The translations under genes were made by a program, and so were the position numbers. A stretch of 64,000 nucleotides of DNA from Rhynchonema sp. JSB1_4 (lineage: Eukaryota; Nematoda; Chromadorea; Monhysterida; Xyalidae), in NCBI GenBank assembly GCA_030248065.1, contig JASAMV010002579.1, forward strand, positions 1 through 64,000, read 5' to 3'. The notes under the pieces were generated by a model. That model was not told where the DNA came from, made no database searches, and was given only the letters and a program-made list of their open reading frames with translations. Below, one piece after another: positions 24,671 to 39,000 of this stretch; position 1 is the first letter of the stretch; each line of letters begins with the position of its first letter.

Positions 24671-24702
24671 CAGTTCTTTCTCTTTCCATTCCACAAGCGA
24701 AC
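24671..24702 (+). promoter_or_regulatory. Probable trans-splice acceptor and leader of DHRS1
   Basis: The acceptor GATTTCAG ends at 24673, 29 bases before the DHRS1 ATG, and no upstream coding exon fits it. This arrangement is typical of nematode spliced-leader addition. The spliced leader itself cannot be seen here. Confidence 0.5.
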
Positions 24703-27700
24703 ATGTTGGCGGGCAAAGTAGCGCTGGTGACAGGTGCATCACGTGGCATCGGTCGTGGCATTGCATTGCAATTGGGTGAGGCGGGGGCAACCGTATACGT
24801 CACAGGCAGGCAGGCACACAAATCGGACAATCAAGGCGGCGCCGTGACTGAATTGCCGACGCTCGAGAAAACGGCCAATGATGTGAGTGGACGAAACGTG
24901 ATGCCTGCGGCGTTCATGACAGTCCCTATTTTTCTGGAAAAATATATTTACTAAAACAACCCGTTTTTTCAGTAACCGTTTACGATATTTTTCCTGGCCA
25001 AAAGTTGGTCGCCTGTTCAAATGAGATATATTTGGGCAAAATGTGGTCTAAAATTGCGTCATGAGGAAAACAAAAGCCATGCTGGACAAATCGATCGAAA
25101 ACGTAAAACAAAATATATAAACACGTAAAACAAGATAAAAAAGTGTTTTTACAAGATTAAAACCAAGTTTTTCTCAAAATTTCCGATATATTTCCAGTGC
25201 CCGAAAAAATATCGGTTCGTTATTTTAGCCCACTGGGCAATCTGTTTTAGACCTTACAGTGTGATAAAAGTTGTCAGACATGTACTGGATAATTTTTTTA
25301 TCAACAGCGCGGAATTTCAGGTGACGGACCGTGGTGGTAAGGGCATAGCGGTATACTGCGATCACAGCAATGATGACGACATCAAGATGTTGTTCGATCG
25401 AATTTCGGATGAACAAAATGGAACGCTCGATATTTTGGTGAATAATGCGTACTCGGCTGTCAACGTATGTTTGTTGTTTGATGCGTTTCTTGCCTGTCCG
25501 TTCCAGTGGTGTCGTTGGGAAATCAAAAAGTCAGGATACCGGATACCCGAAATCCAAAATCTCAGGGGGATCCCCCAAAATAAAAAATCTCGGATCCCCG
25601 GGGGAAAAAGTCAATTTTTTAGAGGAAAATTGAGCAAAATTGGTGTTGAAAGCACAAAATGGTCATTTTTTGGGGTTATGCTTGCGCCAGCAAGCGATTT
25701 TGAGCATTTTGGAGGTAAAAATGGCGATTTTTACGGTTTTCGGAAAAATACTAGCGTAGTTTTACCCCCGGACAAAAAGTCAGGATATCGGATACCCCTG
25801 GGTGAAAAAAATCAAGATACCGGATACTAGGGGGTAACCGCCCTCCCCCAACGACACCACTGGTCCATTCTTTTTGTCTGTTTTTGTGCTTGCTTCAGCG
25901 CGTGTTTGCGTTTGGTAAGAAAAACAACAGTGATGCGTTCCACACCAACAACGTTTGAAAGCACACTCTGTCAGCTAGCTAGCTAAGGCGATTATGTTGG
26001 TGCCTTTGTGTCCCACTGACGACAACTGATGGCGGGCTCGAGGTCACCTCTTCGCGGTGCTCGCTATCAGCGCCGATGCCACCGTGTTCCATGGCATCTC
26101 CAGCCAACGACGTCGACCAACATTTCCCAACCAATGGGATGTGCAGGCCTGAACTCCGAGTGGCAAAACATTGTGGACCACTGGCCTGCAAGCAGAACGT
26201 GGGAAGGGCGATGGTCCTCTTGAGCGGCTGGCCATCGCGGACACAGATTGCCTTCGGATTTCTTTATAAGTCACGGTAATCTGCACCGTCCGGTATAGCA
26301 CCGTCAGACAATATTGTGGCTACGCGTATATTCAGTTTCTGATAGCACTGTCCGTGATCTCGTCCACCTTGTCACTCTTTCCTCTGCTGGTTTTGTATTT
26401 ATTTTCTTTTCCGTAAATTCCACACCCGTTATTATAATTATGCTTCTTCCCCGTTGCATTCTTTTGTTATGTGTTATTGAGTTGGTGCGGACGCAGTAAA
26501 CAACAATAACCGGTTATTCCACAGCCCTCCGCGACATTTTGATTCCTCGCTCAACGATAATCGTCCATCCAATTTATTCAGCTTCTGACACAAACGGGCG
26601 ACAAAAAGTTCTGGGAATTGGATCCGAACGTGTGGGACCAAGTGAACAACGTCGGTCTGCGTAACCACTACATCTGCAGCGTGTATGCAGCCAGAATGAT
26701 GGTGCCCAAGCGCGATGGACTCATTGTTACCGTATCATCTGCGGGTGGATTGCGCTATTTGTTCAACGTCGCATATGGGGTGGGAAAGGAGGCGGTTAGT
26801 GATTGTCCGCATGAACACTTCCTATGTGGAACTTTTTCACATTTTCTGCTCAACTTTGCTTCGTATACTCTGCTAAACTTATCAAAAAAACCATGTATCG
26901 CATGAATTGATCCCCCCCCAATTCCAGTGCGACCGTTTGGCTGCGGACATGGGTGTCGAGCTTCGCAAGCACAATGTTTGCTCAATATCACTCTGGCCCG
27001 GGGCTGTGCGCACCGAACTGATTGTGAAAAATGTTATGAGTCGAGAAGATGAAGGACGGGTTTGTTGTACAGCTTGGCTTGTGAAACATCGCCTCATCCA
27101 TTGTGGTCAACTAGGTCTTTATACAATCCAGTTTCTGGCAATCAGCGGTGTACGGATTCGTGTTTCGGACGGGGTAAATTGTCTTTTGTGCTTCAAGAGA
27201 AATTTTTTAGTTGGAAACGCCTTCACAGAAATTCAACAACAATTTTTGGCGTGAGGCAGAATACCTCTAGAAAATAGTAAACTGTAGTCATCCACTGAAG
27301 GTAGTGTCTGCATACGCCGATGCTTTTGTGGGCATGGTTTGTGGTCATAATCCACTGAAATAATAGTGAAAGTTGGTGTTGCAGGCCGGACTGGCTGACC
27401 TGAAGGCGATGTTCGAGCAAGGCGAGACGATTGAGTTCTCGGGCAAATGCATCGCTGCGCTGGCGGCGGACAAGAATCGGATGGCAAAGACTGGCATGAT
27501 ACACACTACCGGCGATTTGGGCATCACTTACGGACTGAAGGATATTGATGGTGCGTCGGTGGAGGAATAGGCATGAATCAACATTGGGTGATGTGCGGGT
27601 TGCTTGTGCACACCAGTGGGTTTCTGCGCCTGGCGTCTGACCCCGTGGTTTGCCCGGTGCCACTTCAGAGATGAACTTAGGGCCAGGATGGCACATTACT

Positions 27701-29508
27701 ACCAACTTGTTGTCATGCGCTTCGATCGGAGGGCACGTTGTTGACAAATGTTACTTTTTTGCTTCGTTTGGGGAATGCTTCGATGCAGGGTTTTTTTTTC
27801 AAAATTCACTTGATGCAACTTAGGTGCAACCCCCCAATTTTTAGGTGCAAGCTGGCCAAAGTAGGTGCAACCCCTATTTTGGACAAAAAACGCCAATTTT
27901 AGGCTTTTTTTTGCCATGTTGTGTGTTCAATGCTATTTGCGCGCTTTTAGAAGTTCAATAAAGTTGTAACGCAATGAATGCCTTTTCCTTTAGCAAAAGC
28001 AAACTTTTCAGGGAAAGTTCAACGTTTTGTAGCACATTTTGTACTAGTTTCATTATTGAGAACCGATTGAGAAGAAAACGAAACAGTAAAATTTTCACGT
28101 CACCATATCCACATTTGGGGGTCACGTACGAATCAATTACTTTCGCTGTTCATTTACTGTGTGGGTATCTAATACTGTTGTCATGCTCTGCTCTAGTTCT
28201 AGTCGGTGTAGTTCCTGGGGGGAGGGGGGTCCCCTCCTAAGGTACACTAACCGCCGCGACCAAGGTACACTAGTACACTAACCGCCGCACCAGGTACACT
28301 AACCGCCGCAATTTTTGCCTAAAATAGGCATTTTTAGCCCAAGATGGGCATTTTAGGCCTAAAATGGGTGTTGTCAAAAGTCGCCAAAATACGCTATTTA
28401 TGGAGATTTTTTTCCAAAAAAAGGGCAAAAATAGGTCAAATTTTTTACCTCAAAGAAGGGCTTTTTCCTGAATTTTGGTCTTCCCCCCTCCTTCCCCCCA
28501 CAGGGAGGTACACTAGCCGCTGCACCGACAAAGTGGGTAGGTTCACTAACTGCCTCGCCGGACCAGGAACTACACTGATCCTGGTACAGCATGTATTTGT
28601 TTTGAATCTTATCACCAGCACACCAGGTACTAACTGTGTACGAAATCAATCAATCAGATCAATATTTTTTGTCGATGTCGACCAAATGCTTCGATGGAAT
28701 TTATTGGAAGGAATGAAAAGCCGCGCAGCGCATTTTTTTGTTTCTAAGCTTTCCAACCTTAAAAGATGCTGTATAAATGCTAAATTAAGCAAACAAGGGC
28801 CCAAAATTTTAGGTGCAACCTTGCACCTAACCCTGAATTTTTAGGTGCAATTCTGATTTTTTAGGTGCAAATTGCACCTAAAAAGTGTCTAAAAAAACTA
28901 TGCTTCGATGTCAGCATCTACACTAACCATGGCTGTCGTTTGATGCAGCGCTGCGTCACTATCTATTAAACTAAAAAAGTTTGTAAACATATTCTTGCGG
29001 ACCGAAAAAAAATGTTTTTTGAAAAATTCCAGAAAAGATCGTTTTTAAACCAGGAAAAATACGTTTTTATTCTTCCGAAAGTTTTTGCACGTGTGTATAG
29101 CTGGATGTGGAAAAAACGTTTTTTTCGTAAAAGAATTCCTTCCAGGGTCGCGAAATAATGTTGTCAAAACCACTAAATCGGTGAAGAACAGCCAAGAATA
29201 ACACGTGCATTCGAGGCCTGGCCCGTTTTTGGACCATATGCGTCCTTGTATCAATACTAGAAAAATATTCGGAAAAACTGTTTCTTCTTCAAAAATATAC
29301 TTTGCGGAAATACGCACGTATTACTGTTTCCTGCACGTAAACATAAGTCGAACAAGAGTTTAGATTTATTGCAGGTCGTGAGATCGGCACTCCACGATCA
29401 GTGAAACACCTGATGGAACTGTCCGGCTATCGCAACGCAGCTGCGTGGATGCCGCGTTGGGTGCGATTGCCTGGCTGGATGCTCATTGCACAATCGTCGA
29501 AACTGTGA
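24703..29508 (+). CDS. DHRS1: Short-chain dehydrogenase/reductase, DHRS1 homologue
   Basis: NAD(P)(H)-dependent oxidoreductase of the SDR family; human DHRS1 is an ER-associated carbonyl/steroid reductase. Exons: 24703-24882, 25321-25464, 26582-26794, 26928-27059, 27385-27550, 29375-29508. All phases agree, giving 322 residues against 313 in human. Motifs: cofactor-binding GASRGIG near residue 11, LDILVNNAY (the NNAG-like motif, here NNAY as in DHRS1), then NVGLRNHYICSVYAARMM, IVTVSSAGG, and the catalytic YxxxK as YGVGK. The C-terminal exon ends with a hydrophobic LPGWMLIAQSSKL tail like DHRS1. Intron 2 contains MITE E and intron 5 contains H1 with C2, which explains the unusual gene length. 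Identity is confident; the substrate is not shown by sequence. Confidence 0.93.
25504..25862. mobile_element. hAT-like MITE E in DHRS1 intron 2
   Basis: Ends are CAGTGGTGTCGTTGGG and its complement at the right. Bordering octamers are gtccgttc and gtccattc, one mismatch. The interior has GTCAGGATACCGGATACC-type repeats near both ends. An end of the same family (AACGACACCACTGG) also lies near 23790. Confidence 0.85.
27786..28902. mobile_element. hAT-like element H1 in DHRS1 intron 5
   Basis: Ends are CAGGGTTTTTTTT and the complement of CATAGTTTTTTTAGACAC. The 8-base duplication cttcgatg is present at 27778-27785 and 28903-28910, within a longer shared ATGCTTCGATG. TTAGGTGCAA/TTGCACCTAA words recur near both ends. 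MITE C2 sits inside. A related partial copy lies near 59865. Confidence 0.75.
28204..28577. mobile_element. MITE C2 inside H1
   Basis: Ends are CGGTGTAGTTCCTGGGG and the complement of CAGTGTAGTTCCTGGTCC. The interior matches C1 in inverted orientation, including the GGTACACTAACCGCCGC words. Bordering octamers gttctagt and atcctggt agree at only five of eight positions, so it is probably older. Confidence 0.65.
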
Positions 29509-32500
29509 ATAATTGGTGATGTAGTTGTTGCTGGTGGATAGTATATAGCAGACGTGCCTAGCTTGAGCTGCAAATTTTAGTTAAAAATATTGGGCAATTT
29601 TTACCGATAGTTTTCCTATTTTAAAGACTTACAGTCTTTGAAGTTTGCTCGTAATTGATGTTGCTAATGTCAGATGTTGATGTGTACACTGACATTCCAC
29701 ATAAATAAAAGCTCGTCATTTTATATAGTAAGTTCTTCATATTACACGACGGACGGGTTCTGTGCAAGACAGGGTTAATTGACGTTCTATTATATTATAT
29801 GTGTTATCCATTGCGTGATTGGCTTAGCCTTATTTATATTGTTATCTTATACCGGTGCTATCAAAGGCTGAACTCTATTTTTTATGATTGGTGATTGACA
29901 TTTTGTGATTTGCTACCATTGTTACTCATATAAACCGCTTAGAAAAGGATCGCTTAAGCGCTCCGGCGTCGAAAATGGTCATGTGTTTGGCATCAATATG
30001 TTTTTACAACGACACAAATGCAACTCATGTTGAGTTGAGTAATTGAACGTTTTGTTGCATAACTCTGTGGCAACGTCACGTCATAAATTGTGAAACAATG
30101 CAAGCGCAACGGAAACGGATATGCCTCGGTATGGATATGTTGAACGTTTGTTGGCACGCTTTGAGGTGGTCCAGAGAAATTCTGTCGTGTCTAAATGTCC
30201 AAATCTAATGAACGCTCTTCTTATGTCACCCAATAGTGATAGACTTGTTGAATGTGTGAAACGATGAGTTCAGTTGCGAAATCCGAACGGGTTGAACAGA
30301 CGGAGTTTGATGCATTGTTCTGCAAAAGTTTTGAAACAATTGATTTTTGACACGTTTTGTTTGGTATTTTCATGAACAAAAGCTTTAGATGCGCAACCAT
30401 ACAAAATCAGTTTAATCCACTATTTATCTGCTTTGATCAACCCCGCCCCCGGTGATTCCCACTGCGATTAAAACTTAGTGCCCCTGCTGTCACACATCAG
30501 GTATAAGCGAGCTCGATTTTTTTTAAATTTCTACGGTACACCCACTACACGATTTTAGTTTCACACACAAACACGCCCAAATAACTGGACTCTCAACGAC
30601 CACATGTGCACGCAGCATTCAAACCGCAACCACAGATTCTAACTGACTACATGCGCATGCTGCGTGCGTCTGTGCATGTTTCGGTGTCAATCCGGGATCA
30701 AAAAAATAGGTTAGCACTCAGTCCATGTGCCATACGTTTATCAAAAAGCGCATGCTCGTTGATGTTGTGGTGATGATTATGAATTTATTTTCATGATAAT
30801 ATTGCCCTGCGGTGGTGGCTAAAATGTTTATGATCGATCGGGTCAAAGCATCATCTATGGTCAACCAGCCGGCTGGTTATCCCTACAGTTGTCATGTTGT
30901 AAAACCTTGCCAGCAAGATTTGAGGCCCGTTTGTTCATTGGATAAAAAGTGTGCGTATAACAAAAATCCTGCTTGTGGTTTACATCCATGTATGTAGTCC
31001 GCTGACCGAATTCCCAAGCCAATGATTCTTGTCCCAGTTCTCCATGTCGAGGTGCACATGATACAGCAAGGTCATCGTGCGCATCACCGTTACGGCTCAT
31101 CCAGTTGTGTACTGCTGCTTTGTTTCATGCTCATATTTGCTTTGTTGATAGTCACATTCAGGCTTCTGATGATGGCCAGTCAAGTCATTATTGGTTGTTG
31201 GTTGGTCATGGTGTGAAGCTGGCAAGCAGGGATGCAGTGGGCCGTATGCGCGAATCTATCTATCCATCCAGTCTCAGGCACTGAGTCGGAAGGTAATGAC
31301 AAATTCGTCAGCACGGCCTGTCCATCCAAGGCTGGTACTCTCATTGACTGCGCAGTTATATTATTTTCCCGATGTGGCTCTCAGCCAGTTCAACGGATTG
31401 TTGCTTGGGTACCGGGCGTGATGCGACAGCCTATGTACCCACGCTGTTGCCGATCAGTGAACCCTATCTATGCTCAGTTCTACGAATTTGATCGTGCATT
31501 CGCGTTCTCAGTTCGGCTTATAGTTTCCATATTATGAAGCTTGGAACCAGAACTACACTGAGAGAAAAATCAGGCTTAGATCCATACACATCTGTTGGTT
31601 TCGAGGTATACCGGTACCAAGCGATGCGCAGTTGTACCCATTAACCGGACACCTGTGGTCGTCATATGACCACCTGTGCACGTGTGCATCTCAGTTTCCG
31701 GTGTCCCTCCCCCTGTGCACACGTCTGGTGCGCGCGTAGTTGTTGTTTTCACTGTTGTTTGAAGGCCGAAGGCAGGTGATTAGGCTAGATGCTGTATTTT
31801 GAGACCGCATCTGACTCTGTCTATTATATCCCCCTAAAGCCCTTTTTGATTGGCGCTCATAAACTGCTAATTTGGTGTTTTGTTGAGCGCAGATGATACT
31901 CCAGTGCGCACGAAATGGACAAATGCTCAGCTGGATTCTTTGATCAACATTTTCGGGGAAAACCTCTTTTTGCGATTCAAAAAATGTCGCGAGTTATACG
32001 CACAACGCTGCTGATTATTCTAAAGTTATGATTTTCCATGATTACGTCGCGTGGTGTGACTCACGTGTTTTATAAAACGTCGTTTGAAAACGAATAAAAA
32101 GGGCATACATTCACTTTTAGAATCACTAGACGACGCTTCCTGTTCTTTATTCTTCGCGCATGCGCTTCTTTGCATCCGTACGTCCACGTGAATCAGAAAT
32201 AAGTTCTTCTGATAAATTTAGGCATGTTAAGTTTTTTTCATAATTTACTTCCAATCACATCGTGTCAATATATTGCACGACCTTCGTGATCGTAATGCTC
32301 AAAATTTGGCGCTGCTGCCTCTCCGCGCTTGCAGGCGCCAAGCTCGCGTATTTGAATGTCCCTTGTCTTCATCACACTTTTGTCCTTGTCTGTCCAAAGT
32401 TGGTGCCGTGATTGTCAGTGAAGGTGCAGATACAGTACCTCCGCCTTGAAAAGAAGCACTAATATTCGGCATTCCGCTAAAAAAACCGGCTAATCTTACA

Positions 32501-35500
32501 GTTGTTAACTCAAGGGGCCAAAATCACTTCGTCAACTGACAGCAGCCGCATGAGTGAGCGGGATTTGATCGCTTCAGTTGACCACTGTAATATAAGCCAA
32601 AAAACCAGACCGCTCTGTTATCATCTTGATCCATCAATATTTTCCATCGTGGGCATCCATGTGCGCAAGCAGCGTCCTTCGCTTTATGGTGCAAATGACG
32701 TGAATATGATAAACAGTCCTAAAAACTAAACATGCACGTGTTGTTTTGATCCAATAAAGGATGTGCCACTTTCTATAATTCTCTTCTGATCTAATCAGTC
32801 CTTGGCCGCTTTCAGCGTCTGTGTTTGCATTGCGCGTGTTGTTCTTGTATCCGGCGTTTTGTACATTTTTACGTCGAAAACAAGCTCGAGTGATAACTAA
32901 CCTCTCTTCGGCATAGATGCACATTTTGTAGGTATCATTTTGTTTTCCATTGTGATATATGCTGTTTCACATGACATGTTTTCCCATGGTGTTAGATAGA
33001 GTTTTTTGGAGGAGCAAGTTTTGTTGTTGTTTGCGTTGTGTGGCGCTTCTTCATTTTGCGCATGGTTTTATGAGTTTTTCGCGCTACATGCCTCCATTGT
33101 CACGCCATCCTGATATTTCGGCCCAAACTGCGTGCTTGACGCGATGCACCAGTTTCCTCTGCAGTGGTGCACAAGCCGCCAATTGTTTGCAGGCGTGTTG
33201 ATTTTTGACACAGACAATTGCAAACAGCAAAACATCACCACACACAACCTGTCCAGCTGCCCGAAATTAGGTTGATTTCCATGCGCGCGCGTAGGAAAGC
33301 AAATATACATACGTTATGTAGACATTCACTTTTCATTTTCGTGAATATTACATTGTGTTTATGTTTTCAGGACATTCGTTTCTTTTGTGCAATGCCCAAA
33401 AAGATCAACCAATAAAAAGCAAAAAATAGCGTCTATACTATCACTGAACATCTGTTGTGCGAGGAGGAATTATTTATAGCACTTGTGTCATTTATAATTT
33501 GACGTTTGTTACTTAATCACTTCCGGGAGCAATCAGACAAATCACTGAAAGGCTTCCAACCAAATACACAATCTCAGTCGTCATGTGACGTCTATCCGTT
33601 TCAACTTACCGTAACCCGGCATCTTTCAAGACAACTGCATTTATCAGCCAAGTTCAACCTGCGTCGAGAGACCCAAGCGGATCACGGTAGCTGTGTTCTC
33701 AGCACCGACATCGTCTTTCAGCGTTACTTTGATTGGCTCAGCCCGATCACCTGGATTACCGTATTTTTAAGTTAGTTTTGAAGATTGTTTGTTTTCAAAA
33801 CAGTCCCACACGGTCATTTGGTTTGGTTATCCCGTTCATATGTTGTAATCTATACGACCTAAGTGCGTTATTTCAGCATGTTGGTCCTATTATCGAGGCT
33901 AAAGCCGAGCACAATGCTGATGTTTCATACACTTGCCATCACCGTAAGTTGTTTCGAGTTGCTGTAGCTGTTCTTGAAATATTGAGCGTGTGTTACGACA
34001 GCGCATGGGTAATCAATGCTCCAGATGCACACCTGAATTTCGCAATAAAAATTCTTTTAGCTAAGCCCACATAACGGTCATCATTTCATTCAAACAACGG
34101 CAGCTTTTCGAGTTACCACAGCTTAACCTACATGGCAATATTAGTGCACGCAATACACACCGTTTTGTCCACTACCAGGGCACGTGACTCACGCACTCCG
34201 AATTTGGGTCACTGCACACTCGTAAACTACAAGTTGGCACCCTTTTACAACCAGCCATGCCCTCCAGCAGGGTGGGGGTGGTGTGTGTCATTAGAAGGGC
34301 AATCCGTTATTTTATACAACTGGTGTTATTTCAAATTTCATAATGTTATTGCAGACAGAACGCACGCATGTAGAGTCTATTTCATGTTTGGGGAAACATT
34401 TGGTATACATATATACAATAGTTTGAGTGTGATCCTGGGAATTACTGGTTTTAGCCTCTGGACCACCAGGTTTGCAGGGTGATAACACCAAGTGAAGCAT
34501 GAAAACTAGGCCAAACTGGTGGCTACAGATGCACTAGCCAGACAGCCAACTGGCAAGTGTATGCAGAGTTGCGTTTTTGCAAGTGAATTTCAGCGCTATG
34601 CATGACTGAATTTCATGAATACGCATATGTACCTGCATAGCATGTACCTCACTTTTTCCGTACTTTGCCCAAAAAATGCGGCAATGCGCTCGTACGCGGA
34701 TAACAGGATATAGTAAGCATTGTTATGATATTATGGTTGCAGGCTGGAGAGGAAAGTTGGGTAGTGATTTATCAGATGAGTATATTTATCGACATCCAAT
34801 TATACTAATTTGTAATGCGTTTTGAGCCTAATTTTATTCAGTGTGATTCGCTGTAGATTTGTTGAAAGTGCAAGTGAAATTGAATAGACACAACCGCCAT
34901 TATTAAAAGCTTATCTGACCCCGCCTGATGCGATGAATATCCATATGCGTCGATAGGGGACAAAAACAGGATTTCTGAGACTTCCAAAACTCAAAATTTG
35001 AATTCAATGAATTATTGAAAAGCGTAATGCACATCTTATTTGTGGCAGCTGACCTTGTCGTTATACACTTCAAATTAATTATTATTTTTTAACCAGGTGG
35101 TTGGAACAAGGAGCTGAATAAGAAATAAGCTGTATTTACCGAGAAGAAAAAATCTGCTTCACCGTGGTCCTCAACCTAGCCGACCTAATCTCATGGGAAC
35201 ATTCCACACAATTTTGCTTTTTATTATTTTATTGCTTAATTCAAAAACAGACGGCCAACGCCAACCACAGAGTGATATGCGTAAATAAATGCAAATGACC
35301 TCAACCCACCAGCACATCTGTCTGTGACTGCCGCATATCAAACCGGCTGATGCTTCACCTGTCGTTTATATGTGTTGGTGTAAGTGTTTCAGTGTGGTAC
35401 GAACGTACATGTCGAATTAATAATATCAAAATGCAATTGTGAATGTATAACAGGCCAGACAGACAGCGGCAGGAAAAGGTCATTTCTGGAATAACACTTT

Positions 35501-36022
35501 GGAATAACACAAAGCTTTGACCTTGAGAGTTTAGATCATCACCAGCAAAATTGGATTTTAGGGGGATTTCACAATCAGAATATATTGACCAACTCATCCG
35601 TGACGCGGTCAAACGGTGATCATTAGGCGCGCAAATGCACATTTAGTGAGTGTAGAGACACTTGGTTAAACCATGTGCTCATTTACGAGTGCCCATGAAC
35701 CACGCGCTACGTGAGCGGAGGAGTGGGGTGGGAATGATATAGCGACTGATTGCTCGTGTGTTCGGGGATAAAATAAAACAACGACAGTCGACAGTAAATT
35801 TTGCTTTTGACTGCGTTCCGATCTCACTCAATTACGTGTTGTTGTTGTTGACTGACTGAATATTCATCCACGAATTGTTTTGCGTTTTTCCCAGATTTTG
35901 TGAATGTGAACTGAGCTGGGATCAAGACTAAGGAATGTTACTGATGAATTTTTGCTGACAGTTTGAACAAAACACTATCATAAAACAGCCACGGAACCGG
36001 CGTTACTTGGTCTGGCTGTACC
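29509..36022. other. gene-free stretch
   Basis: Apart from the DHRS1 3' end (an AATAAA-type signal near 29702) I see no supported gene. One short stop-closed frame at 31893-32014 looks exon-like but is isolated. A TGATGTTTCA motif occurs at 33918 (+) and a single CTGTTTCA at 32962 (+). Confidence 0.5.
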
Positions 36023-39000
36023 ATGACTTTCAAGAAGTACGTGGCGTGGAGTAGACTACACTGGAACAATGCTGAAAAAACTGTACACACAACATCCGAA
36101 GACGCCAAAGCAACACATTCATGGCCTTAAAACATTTACTCTAATGTAAATGAAACATCACCCAATGTCATTCCATTGCAGCTCCTCCTTTTCACCACCT
36201 CCACTTCCGCACTGCAACTTGACAACGGCGTGGTGGGCACGCCACAAGTGCGATGCAGTGAAAGTGCAATTACATTCTCAGTCAGGAGTCAGAACATATT
36301 CAGAGGTGAGGCGCTTTAATATTATTTTTATATGTCAAATTCTCGAGTAGCGAGTGACTGGAAGACTTTTTGCAAGATCAGGGCAAGCCACAGAGTCCGG
36401 CTCTGGAACGGAGGCCTACTGTACTTATGTCCAGTTACCACTACCAGAGTCCAATTTGACTTGTGTGTATCAACTGATTAATGACTGATAACATCAGACC
36501 GTTTCAGTCGACTCCAAAACCATTGCTTCATGTTATGCTGTTCATGGACGCGCTGGCTGTACATAATTTGGTCCCAATTGATCATGTCGCGTTTTGTGAA
36601 GTGCATGTTTGGATCCGTCACTAAACTAAGTGCAATAGCCTTACCCTTTTCAATCAGGCAACATCTACGTCAAGGGCCAGTACGGTGTGAGGCAATGCAG
36701 GCAGGAGTACACCACCAATGACTTCAATGGAGCGTCATACACGGTCAACATTGATGACTGTGGAATGAGGAGGTTTAGACAGGTGATGTTTCAGTCAAGG
36801 CGAACAATGTATTTCTTGTTTCTGTCCAATACGGCATTTCCCATACCGTGAATTGGCTTGGCAAAACAACAGAATGCTTGAGTCTTGCTTTTTATGTCAG
36901 AGAGATCAGACGACATACTGCACACAACCGTCCATCAGCAAACCACGGCTATCAGCGCCACGTTCAACCAAATATAATCAGTGTTTGTATTCCAGCTGTC
37001 TCCCCACGGCATGGCCTACATGTTGGTGTTTGTCGTTAATTTCCACCCCCAATTCGTGACCAAAGTCGATCGTGCCTACAATGTTCGATGTTTCTACGCA
37101 CAAACGGACAAAACCGTCACCTCACAGTTGGATGTCAGGTTGGGGGCGAAAGAAAATCGATATTTCGTTTTTATAATAGTATGGTTTTTCTTGAAAACGT
37201 CAATATGATCCAAATGTTTCAGCATGCTGCAAACAGAATCGCTCGACCAAGCGACCATGCTAGCACCCAACTGCCAGTACTCGGTGCGCAAAGACAGCCT
37301 CAACGGACAACATGTTCGATTCGCTAGGGTCGGCGATCGATTGGTGCACAGATGGGAATGTGACAATCGTTAGCGCCTGTGTATTGGTTGATGTTTCACT
37401 CTGCTTGCTTGGGCATTATTATGTATTCCCTCCCTATCAGTATCGGTTGTCGTATTCTGACTGTCCACTGCACGTAATTGTGCTAACTAGCCGATTGGGC
37501 ACAAGCAGTCCAGCAAATGTAAATAAAACCATTATTGTTATCATGCCCATTAGTCGCTAATCACTCACAATCTAATGTCATCCAGAATTTAATCACGCAA
37601 CTTTGCAGCCAATTACGGCATGTTGGTGAAGAACTGTTTCGTGAACGACGGTGCCGGTTCCAGTGTCCGGGTGTTGGACTCACGTGGTTGTCCCGTGTTT
37701 TCGCCTGTCATTCAAGGCAATCTACAGTATGACAACAGTCTCAACCTCGCATTCACTGAAATTTGGGCCTATAAATTCCCGGACCGATCGCAGCTTTTCT
37801 TCCAATGTCAGATACAGATCTGCAACAAACGCGACAACGAATGTGTTGGAGTGACGGTATGTTGGTGGAAAGGGGGTGGCCGAGCAATTGAGCAAAGCAC
37901 ATTTGGTCAATTAGGCCTATTCGTTTTTAGGTTCTGCTCTTGGGGACTCTGCTCTTTTTCACCTGCTCAAAGTGGTCTTGCTCAAATGTGCTTTGCTGAA
38001 TTGCCCGTCCGCCGGAAAAGGTGGTCAGAAAATATGCATTCATTGGTATGAAGAGTCATTTTCAGGAAACTCATTAATTGTGGCAAAGCAATTTTGGACC
38101 ACACGCCTGAGCAAATTGGCGATCTTTAATTCCAGCCACCCAACTGTCCGTTGGTGCAGAAGGGTGATTTCAACCCGAACTCCAATCTGAACACCAACGT
38201 CGATCCGAATATTGTGAGGGGCACATTTGGAGGCACTGGATTCAACGTTGACCCAGCCGTACAAGGTCTGCGACCAATACAACCGGTGGTCAATAGACCC
38301 GGAGCAGGCGGATTCCCGGATCAAGGGTTAGGGATGCTCTTCGTCATTTTTTAATCTTTGGATTGAATGTTCAATTGTTCCATTGCGTCACTTTGTCAGG
38401 CATACCTATATGTACCATCAACAATGGGCATGACAACAGTGATCGTTGCCTTGCATTGCATTGTCTAGACTTTGTTTGAATTCCATTTCGAAAACGTATA
38501 AACCTCTCAATAATTGTTAGGGTGCGAAAAATAGTAAACAGTTAAAGAATACCTAATGTTTCACACAGCGTCAATTCCAACATCAACACCAATTATGGCT
38601 ATGGTACGAGCGGCAGTGCCGGCGTGAGTGGGGGCATCACGGGTCAACAGGGATATGGATACGGCGGGCAGTCAAATATTGGATTCCAGGTGAGAAATGC
38701 TGCTCTTTTCTGATAAAAATTAAGAAAATTGTGACTAAAAACTTCTTGCCTCAGACCGGCTTCTCCGGTTCGCAACCGGGCGGTGCTGGTCTGCAGCCGG
38801 CACGACCCTACGCACGTCGATTGAAAGACTTGAGAGTGCTCGAAGCGAACGACCCGGAACTCGAAGTGGATGGGGTAATTGGAAATGGGTGGATCTGGTT
38901 CCTGGCAGTTACAGATGTAAAGTCGAACTGTATGTACATACATATGAACAGGGATTTGGCACTGCTGTTACACAATGCAGAACATCCCTGAGTCGTTTGA

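Noticed and set aside
31893..32014. Exon-like frame (VRTKWTNAQLDSLINIFG ... stop) after a GCGCAG acceptor, faintly like a homeodomain or Myb helix.
   Set aside because: Only about 40 codons, no neighbouring exon in matching phase, and the similarity is too weak to name a family.
36784..36835. A definite 21U-RNA call at the CAATACGG site about 40 bases after a TGATGTTTCA motif.
   Set aside because: Spacing is right for this one site, but most other motif copies lack a comparable start signal, so no individual RNA gene is annotated.
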